The position numbers were made by a program, and so were the translations under genes. The notes below the pieces were generated by a model. That model was not told where the DNA came from, did no database searches, and saw only the letters and a program-made list of their open reading frames with translations. A stretch of DNA of 10,851 nucleotides from Oscillospiraceae bacterium (GTDB lineage Bacteria > Bacillota > Clostridia > Oscillospirales > Oscillospiraceae): NCBI GenBank assembly GCA_024404215.1, contig JAKSQI010000043.1, positions 1 to 10,851 on the forward strand, read 5' to 3'. Positions 4,299 through 10,851 of the stretch are shown piece by piece (within the stretch, counting starts at the first letter, position 1; every line of letters begins with the position of its first letter).

Positions 4299-7200
4299 AT
4301 GCTCAATATCCTGACCGGAAGAAGCGGCAGCGGAAAAACCGGGTCTATTATTCAAGATATAAAGAGAAGAGCGGAGACCGGTATGAAGGGAATGGTTCTC
4401 CTGGTACCGGATCAGTTCTCCCATGAGGCGGAGCGGCTTCTCAGCGAAAGCTGCGGAGATGCTATTTCCCTTCATGCCGAGGTCCTGAGCTTTTCCCGTC
4501 TCTGCAACCGAGTCTTCTCTGAATACGGTGGTATTGCCCGTACGTACCTGGACGAAGGGGGCAAGGTTGTCACCATGCAGCTGGCTTTGCAAATGGCCGA
4601 AGACCAGATAAGCTCTTTTGGACGGAAAAACAGACAGACGGAGTACATCCTTTCCTTGCTGGATACCGCCGCAGAATGCCGCAGTGCCGGTATTACCCCC
4701 GATGCCCTTAGAAAGAGTGCGACCCGTGCTTCCGGACACCTGCGCAGCAAGGTAAACGATACCGCTTATGTTCTGGAAATCTATCAAGGCCGAATGACTC
4801 AGGATTTGCAGGACCCGGATGAGAAGCTGGATCGGCTGGCCAGACAGCTGCCCTTATGCGGCTATGCACAAGGGCGAAGCCTGTGGGTGGACGGCTTTCG
4901 TGACTTTACGGCCCAGCAATATCGGGTTTTAGAGCAGCTGCTGGCTGCATGCCAGGAGATGACGATAACCCTGACGCTGGATCCGGAGGAAGAGGAAAGC
5001 TCTGTATTTGCTAATGCACGCAAAACTCGGGACAGACTGCTGGAACTGGCTGCGTGCCTTGGTCAGGAAACCAACATCAGGATTCTTCAACGAATCGGTA
5101 TAGATAACAGCCCGGAAATGAACCATTTGGAGGCTAATCCTTTTGCGGACTGTCCAACTTGCTGCGAGGAAAGGGAGAATATTCACATCCTTCACTGTGG
5201 CAGCGCTGCGGAGGAATGGGAAGCTGTTGCGGCGGCTGTATTGGATTTAGCGGAGAAGGGAATCCGTTATCAGGACATGGCAGTGGCTGTGGGCGGCTTC
5301 GAAGGACAGGAGTATTTTGGCAGAAGCATTCTGGAAGCCTATGGTATTCCTGTTTATGTAAACCAAAAAACCGATATTTTGCAGATGCCGGCAGTGGCGG
5401 CCCTACAAGGAGCCCTTCAGATTCTTTGCCGTGGCTGGGATTATGAAAGTGTGTTTTCCTATCTAAAAACCGGATACTCCGGTTTGTCGGAGGAAGAGTG
5501 CGATAGTCTGGAGAATTATGCTTTAACCTGGAATATCCGCGGCTCTATGTGGTTTGACGCTGACTGGAATATGGACCCGGAGGGATATAAGGATCCGGAG
5601 CATTCGGATAGCCGTAGGCCTTTGCTGGAGCAATTGAATTCATGGCGTCGTAAGGCGGTAACGCCTCTTTATCATCTGTCAAAAGCCATGAAGATGGCTG
5701 AAAACGGGGGAGAACGTATAAAAGCCCTATTTGCCTTTGCGGATGAAATTAATCTTTATGAAGGCCTGGAGCAGGAGGCGTCCCGGCTGGCTGCGATTGG
5801 GGAGGAGCGTGCCGGGGACGATTGTCTGAGCCTTGGAACGGCCTTAACAAAGGCAGCAGAGCAGTATTTCCTAATTGCCGGTGATTTAACCTGCAGCTTG
5901 CCTGAGTTTGCTTCCCAGTGGCAGCTCTTGCTTTCACGTTGCCGCATTGGCACGATTCCCTCCTATGTTGACCATTTGACCCTTGGTGATTTGGGACGTA
6001 TTCGTCGTCGGGGCCTTAAGTATCTCTTTGTAATGGGGATGACGCAGAACCGCCTGCCTGCTCTTGATGAACCCAGGGGAGTTTTCTCAGTCCGGGAGAG
6101 AGAGGAGCTGAGAAATCTTCAGCTCCCCTTGGCCAAGTCTCAGGAGGAACGCCTGTGTGCGTCGTTGGCAGAAGCCTATGATTTGCTGACCCTGCCTTCG
6201 GAGGGCCTGTTTTTATCCTGTGTTCCGGGCAATGGGGAAGTACCCTCACAGCTGATGGATACCATAAGAGACATGTTCAGTCTGGAGGTGGAAATGCCTT
6301 CCTTAGTCAAAAACAAAACCGCCGCCATCAGACCTTGTCTTGAGCTGGCCCTTTCCGGCGCCTCAGGGGCGGAGGCCAACGCGGCCCGTCTGGTTTTGGT
6401 GGAAAACGGATTGTATAAAGCTTTACAGGAAAAGGCTGGAGCTGCCACTAGTTCGGCCCGGCTGCAGCTGTCTGACGAGGCTGTAAAGTCTCTGTACCCT
6501 TCGCGGCTGTCCCTGACGGCTTCTCGGGTGAATACCTATCGGGGCTGTCCTTTCCAATATTATATGGAATATGGGTTAAGGGTGAAAAAAAGAGAGGAAG
6601 CCCAATTGACCCCCTCGGTAATCGGTACCCTCATCCATTACGTACTGGAGAAAACGGCGGGGGATGTGAAACAGAAGGGGGGATTCTCCAAGGTTACAGG
6701 AGAGGAGTGCTGTCGTATTGCGCAGGGCCATATTGAGTACTACGAACAGAATTATCTGAACCTAACCAAAGAGGCCGGCAGACTCCGATTTCTCTTTGAT
6801 GTAGTTGCAGCGGATACTTTAGCTATTGTAAGGGATATGGCTGCCGAACTGTCTGAAAGTGACTTTGAGCCCTATAGCTTTGAATTAAGATTCCCCGATA
6901 GACAGAATGGCAGCTTACCTTATTATTCTCTGCAGGATGGAGAACGTGAGCTGGATGTTGGCGGAATTGTGGACCGTGTAGACGGCTGGGAAAAGGACGG
7001 TTCGCTTTATCTTCGGGTTGTGGACTATAAAACCGGCAATAAGGATTTTAAGCTGTCGGAGGTTTACCACGGCTTTGACATGCAGATGCTAATCTATCTT
7101 TTTGCCTTGAAGCGCTTCGGAGGAGAGTATTATGGTAAGCCGGTGAAGCCGGCAGGCATCCTGTATACACCGGCCAAAAACAAGTATTACACGGTTAAGG

Positions 7201-7664
7201 ATGACGATAACGAAGCGAAGATACAAAAAAATCAGGCTAATCAACATAAGCGTACGGGCTTGATTTTGCAGGAAGAATCTGTTATTGAAGCCATGGAACA
7301 CGGCAGAGAGGCGGATAAGGGAAAAGAGTATCCCTTCCTTGGGCTTAAATGCAAGGATGGACTTTATTCCGGCAGCAATCTGATTACCGAAGGGCAGCTT
7401 GAGCTTTTGAACCGACATGTGGACAGAAGGCTGATGGAGACCTGTCGGGGGATTCTTAGTGGCTCTATTGGTCCGCAACGAATTCACCATCACGAACAAG
7501 AGTCCTGCCGCTATTGCCCGGCTGTTCGCATTTGTCGGCCGGAAAAGCGAGTGGTTCGCTATCTGCCCCCTTACGAAGGCAGTGAGCTTTGGACAAAACT
7601 GGCAGAAAAGGAGGAAGACTTTGGCACAGCCGAGATTAACACATCAGCAGAAGCAGGCCGTTGA
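4299..7664 (+). CDS. addB: AddB subunit of the AddAB helicase-nuclease
   Basis: AddB (RexB-like) pairs with AddA to unwind and degrade double-strand DNA ends and, after Chi recognition, leave a 3' tail for RecA. The protein has 1121 residues, close to Bacillus AddB. Walker A, GRSGSGKT (7-14), starts the inactive-helicase/Chi-reading portion. The RecB-type nuclease lies at the C-terminus: DVGGIVDRVD (886-895), VVDYKTG with D909 and K911, and GFDMQMLIYL. Four cysteines for the [4Fe-4S] staple are all present: C750 (RGCPFQYY) and C1070, C1073, C1079 (CRYCPAVRIC). ATG 4299 is chosen because AAGGGGGG (4284-4291) lies 7 nt upstream; GTG at 4293 would be only 1 nt away. The 3' end overlaps addA by 44 nt, suggesting coordinated synthesis of the two subunits. 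Confidence 0.93.
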   Translation: MLNILTGRSGSGKTGSIIQDIKRRAETGMKGMVLLVPDQFSHEAERLLSESCGDAISLHAEVLSFSRLCNRVFSEYGGIARTYLDEGGKVVTMQLALQMAEDQISSFGRKNRQTEYILSLLDTAAECRSAGITPDALRKSATRASGHLRSKVNDTAYVLEIYQGRMTQDLQDPDEKLDRLARQLPLCGYAQGRSLWVDGFRDFTAQQYRVLEQLLAACQEMTITLTLDPEEEESSVFANARKTRDRLLELAACLGQETNIRILQRIGIDNSPEMNHLEANPFADCPTCCEERENIHILHCGSAAEEWEAVAAAVLDLAEKGIRYQDMAVAVGGFEGQEYFGRSILEAYGIPVYVNQKTDILQMPAVAALQGALQILCRGWDYESVFSYLKTGYSGLSEEECDSLENYALTWNIRGSMWFDADWNMDPEGYKDPEHSDSRRPLLEQLNSWRRKAVTPLYHLSKAMKMAENGGERIKALFAFADEINLYEGLEQEASRLAAIGEERAGDDCLSLGTALTKAAEQYFLIAGDLTCSLPEFASQWQLLLSRCRIGTIPSYVDHLTLGDLGRIRRRGLKYLFVMGMTQNRLPALDEPRGVFSVREREELRNLQLPLAKSQEERLCASLAEAYDLLTLPSEGLFLSCVPGNGEVPSQLMDTIRDMFSLEVEMPSLVKNKTAAIRPCLELALSGASGAEANAARLVLVENGLYKALQEKAGAATSSARLQLSDEAVKSLYPSRLSLTASRVNTYRGCPFQYYMEYGLRVKKREEAQLTPSVIGTLIHYVLEKTAGDVKQKGGFSKVTGEECCRIAQGHIEYYEQNYLNLTKEAGRLRFLFDVVAADTLAIVRDMAAELSESDFEPYSFELRFPDRQNGSLPYYSLQDGERELDVGGIVDRVDGWEKDGSLYLRVVDYKTGNKDFKLSEVYHGFDMQMLIYLFALKRFGGEYYGKPVKPAGILYTPAKNKYYTVKDDDNEAKIQKNQANQHKRTGLILQEESVIEAMEHGREADKGKEYPFLGLKCKDGLYSGSNLITEGQLELLNRHVDRRLMETCRGILSGSIGPQRIHHHEQESCRYCPAVRICRPEKRVVRYLPPYEGSELWTKLAEKEEDFGTAEINTSAEAGR
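7606..7614 (+). promoter_or_regulatory. addA ribosome binding site inside addB
   Basis: AAAAGGAGG is a near-perfect Shine-Dalgarno sequence ending 6 nt before the TTG at 7621. It decides the addA start and lies within the last codons of addB, where it encodes Lys-Glu-Glu. Confidence 0.8.
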
Positions 7665-10600
7665 GCTGCGTGGCCGCTCATTATTAGTATCGGCCGCTGC
7701 CGGCTCCGGGAAAACCTTTGTTCTGGTGCAGCGTTTGATGAAGGATATCCTTCAGGGGGCCGATATAACAGAGTATTTGATTATTACCTATACCCGCGCT
7801 GCCGCAACGGAACTGAGGGGCAAAATTCAAAAGGAATTGACCCGACTGCTAAAGGAAGAAACCGGACTGGAGAGAGGCAGGCATTTGAGACGGCAGCTTT
7901 TGTTGCTTCCTCAGGCTTCCATTGGCACAATACATAGCTTCTGCTCTAATCTTCTGCGAGAGCATGCTTCTGCACTAGGGATTTCACCGAATTTTAAAAT
8001 CATGGATGAGGCTGAGGCGGCAGAGCGGAAAACTAGGGCTATGGATGCTGTTTTGGAGAAGGCCTATGCCTCCATAGATGAAAACAGGGGCTTCCGTGCT
8101 TTGGCTGACATGATGGTTCAGACCAGAGGCGACAGCGATTTGAAGCAGGCCCTGCTGAGTATTTACGACAATCTTCGCAGCCTGCCAAATCCAGAGGAAT
8201 GGATGCGCAGACAGCTGGACCAGGCATTTATGACTGATATTACCGACCTGTATGAGACCCCGTGGGGAAAGGCTCTCATGAGGGGAACGGGTCGGGTCGT
8301 AAAGGCAGTTAAATCTCAATGGCAACTGGTGGCAGATACGCTTCGCAAGGAGTATAAACCAGGAAAATGGTTAACCAGTCTGGAGGCCTTGCTGGTGAGG
8401 CTGGAAGAGCTGGAACAGGCGCTGGAACGAAGTTGGGATGAGGCGGCCAGGCTCATGCCTCTGGATTATGGTTCAGCTCGGCTGGCCAAGGGGGAAGAGG
8501 CTGAGGGATTAAAGGCCATTCATAACAGCTGCAAGGAGCTGATGAAAGCAGAGGAGACCCTGTACAGCCGGAATTCTGCTTCCTTGCTGGAGGATATGAG
8601 GGCGGTAGGCCCGGAAACAGCGGCTTTGTATGAATTGGTACTGGCCTTTGAGGAGGCCTTTCGGCAAGAAAAGGCAGCAGCCGGAAAGCTGGACTACTCA
8701 GACCTGGAACATATGAGCCTGAAGCTGCTGTATAACCTAGACGGGGATGGAATGCATCTGACTGCCATAGCTGCGTCACTAGCCGGGAATTACCGGGAGG
8801 TTATGGTGGATGAGTATCAGGATGTGAATCAGGTGCAGGAACTCCTTGTTCAGGCTCTGTCCGGCCCGAAGGGTAAATGCTTCATGGTTGGTGACATGAA
8901 GCAATCCATCTATCGCTTTCGCATGGCGGATGTAAGCATTTTTAAAGAAAAATACGAAAGCTATCCTCTGTTTGACGGGGAAGACGGGAATAGCCCTGTT
9001 AAGGTTTTATTGCCGGTTAATTTCCGTTCTTCCAAAGGCGTCGTGGATGGTGTCAATGCCATTTTTTCACCTTTAATGTCTGAACAGGTGGGAGATCTTT
9101 CCTATGGCCCTCAGGAGGAACTTCGCTTTGGCCGCCTCTGCCCGGAGGATCAGAAACCGGTGGCTGAGCTGGTGCGCATCGGGGAAGCAGATGCCGTGGA
9201 AATGAAAAAGGAAGATAGTCGTCTCATGGAAGCTAGGGCAGCTGCTCAAAAAATACAGGAGATGATTGACACTCAGGAGACGGTTTGGGACAAGAGAATC
9301 GTTGATGGGGAGGAGATAGATTATCAGCGCCCCGTGAGTTATGAGGATTTTGCCATTCTGCTGCGTTCAACAAAGGATGTGGAAGCTATTTATCAGAGGG
9401 CACTGACCGAGTATGGCATACCTTACTGCACCTTGGCAGGGGACCCTTGGTTTACCTCCCCGGAGGTTGAACTTTTGCTGGATTTGCTGAGCATTGTGGA
9501 TAATCCCCGACAGGATATACCCTTGATTCACGTGCTGCAGTCGCCGCTTTTTGGATTTAGCTACGATTTGCTGGCTAGAATTCGGGGTTCAAATAAGAAT
9601 GCAGAGTTTTATGATGCCTTGCTGGGTTACCGTTCCCGGAATGAACAGTGTGAAGAGTTTCTGACCTTTTTGGCCGGCTTCCGGGCTCTGGCAGCTCATC
9701 TGACAGCTGAACAAATACTTTGGAGGATTATGGATGCCACACACGCAAAAGCGCTGCTGGGGGCTGCCGGCATGAGTGGTGCCGAGGAGAGCAATCTGAA
9801 CCATCTGCTTGAGTTTGCCTCCGGTTTTGAGGCGGATGGTTATCGGGGCCTTTTTCGGTTTAACCGTTATGTTCGTTTCCTTCAGGAAAGCGGAAGGGCG
9901 CCTGTGGGCGCCGAAAGCAGCAAGGGCAGTGGCGTGCAAATCATGACCATTCATAAATCTAAGGGACTGGAGTTCCCGGTTGTCTTGCTTTGCGATACAG
10001 GCCATGATTTCAATCAGGCGGACAGCAGAAATCCGGTTCTATTTCATAAAGAATTAGGTGTAGGCCTCTATCGCCGGGACAGGGCTTCTATGCGGCAATA
10101 TCCCACCATGGCCCGAAAGGCCATTGCTGACAGTCTGCGTCAGGAAGCTGTTTCGGAAGAAATGCGGGTTCTTTATGTAGCCTTGACCCGGGCAAGGGAC
10201 AAGCTTGTGGGAATGATTCCGCCTGCCTATCTCCGGAAAAATGCTAAGGATTGCGTGGATAAGACTACAGAGGAAGTGCTGGCACAGCCCGAGTGGGAGG
10301 CAAATCCTCTGCGGGTGGGAAAACAAAACAACTATCGTGCCTGGATACTGACTGCTGTTTTGCAGAATCCCAGGATTCGTGAACAGCTTCTTCACCAGGG
10401 AAATACAGCTTCCTACCCTTGGCGCATCAGCCGCCTTTTGCCGGACGAGCATCCGGGCCGAAGGCAGGAGAAAAGGGAAGCGGAGGATAGCCAGGCAGAC
10501 AGTGAGTGTGTCAAAGCCATTCGCCATCGCATTTCTCGCAGCTATGCCAATGAAGCTTCCACTTTTCTGCCAGCCAAGGTTACGGCTACAGAGTTGAAGG

Positions 10601-10851
10601 GGGCGCTGGCCCGTGAAGAGTCTGCAGAGGAGGCGGAACAGCTGCTCACAACGGGAAGGACCATTCGAAAGCCGGATTTTTCCGGTGGAACCCGTACCCT
10701 GACGGGAAGTGAAAGGGGAACAGCCATGCACAGTGCGATGCAGTTCCTCCGGTATGAAGATTGTCATACGCCGGAAGGCCTGGAAAGAGAGCTGCAACGG
10801 GGGGTTTCGGGAGAGCTTATGACGTCGGCGCAGGCAGGAGCTGCTAATCGG
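7621..10851 (+). CDS. addA: AddA subunit of AddAB, 3' end beyond the window
   Basis: UvrD-like superfamily 1A helicase and second nuclease subunit of AddAB. The window holds 1077 codons, open to the right edge; family members are about 1200-1250 residues. Motifs in order: Q-motif-like THQQKQAV (7-14), Walker A SAAAGSGKT (24-32, K31), TYTRAAATEL (56-65), TIHSFC (103-108), LDYSDLEH (357-364), Walker B VDEYQDVN (396-403), VGDMKQSIYRFR (423-434), NFRSS (467-471), MTIHKSKGLEF (775-785) and VLYVALTRARD (850-860). RGTAMHSAMQFL (1032-1043) opens the nuclease domain; its catalytic Asp/Lys motif is past the edge, so nuclease activity cannot be judged. The TTG start at 7621 follows AAAAGGAGG and places Walker A near residue 30, as expected. 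The frame carries no stop or frameshift. Confidence 0.93.
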   Translation, partial: MAQPRLTHQQKQAVELRGRSLLVSAAAGSGKTFVLVQRLMKDILQGADITEYLIITYTRAAATELRGKIQKELTRLLKEETGLERGRHLRRQLLLLPQASIGTIHSFCSNLLREHASALGISPNFKIMDEAEAAERKTRAMDAVLEKAYASIDENRGFRALADMMVQTRGDSDLKQALLSIYDNLRSLPNPEEWMRRQLDQAFMTDITDLYETPWGKALMRGTGRVVKAVKSQWQLVADTLRKEYKPGKWLTSLEALLVRLEELEQALERSWDEAARLMPLDYGSARLAKGEEAEGLKAIHNSCKELMKAEETLYSRNSASLLEDMRAVGPETAALYELVLAFEEAFRQEKAAAGKLDYSDLEHMSLKLLYNLDGDGMHLTAIAASLAGNYREVMVDEYQDVNQVQELLVQALSGPKGKCFMVGDMKQSIYRFRMADVSIFKEKYESYPLFDGEDGNSPVKVLLPVNFRSSKGVVDGVNAIFSPLMSEQVGDLSYGPQEELRFGRLCPEDQKPVAELVRIGEADAVEMKKEDSRLMEARAAAQKIQEMIDTQETVWDKRIVDGEEIDYQRPVSYEDFAILLRSTKDVEAIYQRALTEYGIPYCTLAGDPWFTSPEVELLLDLLSIVDNPRQDIPLIHVLQSPLFGFSYDLLARIRGSNKNAEFYDALLGYRSRNEQCEEFLTFLAGFRALAAHLTAEQILWRIMDATHAKALLGAAGMSGAEESNLNHLLEFASGFEADGYRGLFRFNRYVRFLQESGRAPVGAESSKGSGVQIMTIHKSKGLEFPVVLLCDTGHDFNQADSRNPVLFHKELGVGLYRRDRASMRQYPTMARKAIADSLRQEAVSEEMRVLYVALTRARDKLVGMIPPAYLRKNAKDCVDKTTEEVLAQPEWEANPLRVGKQNNYRAWILTAVLQNPRIREQLLHQGNTASYPWRISRLLPDEHPGRRQEKREAEDSQADSECVKAIRHRISRSYANEASTFLPAKVTATELKGALAREESAEEAEQLLTTGRTIRKPDFSGGTRTLTGSERGTAMHSAMQFLRYEDCHTPEGLERELQRGVSGELMTSAQAGAANR

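Noticed and set aside
3666..4787. 373-codon minus-strand open frame
   Set aside because: Antisense to the flavoprotein gene and the start of addB, both with strong motifs and ribosome binding sites; its translation shows no domain.
10054..10797. 247-codon minus-strand open frame
   Set aside because: Antisense to addA where helicase motifs V-VI and the nuclease entry are clear on the + strand.
1..10851. CRISPR array, insertion sequence, prophage or defence island around a tyrosine recombinase
   Set aside because: The recombinase is housekeeping XerD by motifs and length; no spaced repeats, transposase, terminal inverted repeats or phage genes are visible, and AddAB is a core repair enzyme.

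Overview
The window looks like a piece of a Bacillota (Firmicutes) chromosome of roughly balanced GC content. It has AddAB rather than RecBCD as the double-strand-break repair enzyme, a XerD very like the Bacillus type, the MEP isoprenoid kinase IspE, strong AGGAG ribosome binding sites and frequent TTG/GTG starts. The presence of an iron-sulfur-flavoprotein-like protein suggests, without proving, an anaerobe such as a clostridial or negativicute lineage. Every gene I can support is on the + strand. I see no mobile element, CRISPR array, tRNA or rRNA, and no clearly new multi-gene system.

Region by region: 1-452 is non-coding apart from one possible 19-codon reading frame. It carries a good promoter (386-414), two tandem DnaA-box-like sequences, a 12-bp direct repeat and sequences resembling the XerD arm of dif. 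xerD (453-1343) ends at a strong intrinsic terminator (1344-1373). The terminator's U-tract runs straight into a consensus-like promoter with an operator-like palindrome and repeated half-sites (1369-1418). This promoter drives a 12-helix MFS transporter (1434-2648), which ends at a second terminator (2661-2695).

The rest looks like one operon: ispE (2744-3631), a flavodoxin-fold protein with a CX2CX2CX5C cluster motif (3654-4274), addB (4299-7664) and addA (7621 to beyond the right edge). Gaps are 22 and 24 nt, and addB and addA overlap by 44 nt.

Together the genes are mostly chromosome maintenance (XerD resolves chromosome dimers; AddAB processes double-strand breaks for RecA), with one isoprenoid-precursor enzyme, one redox protein and one regulated exporter-like permease. 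Start codons were re-chosen from ribosome binding sites: TTG for xerD and addA, GTG for ispE, ATG for the others. The most interesting points are the regulatory or recombination-like sequences upstream of xerD and the operator architecture in front of the MFS gene.
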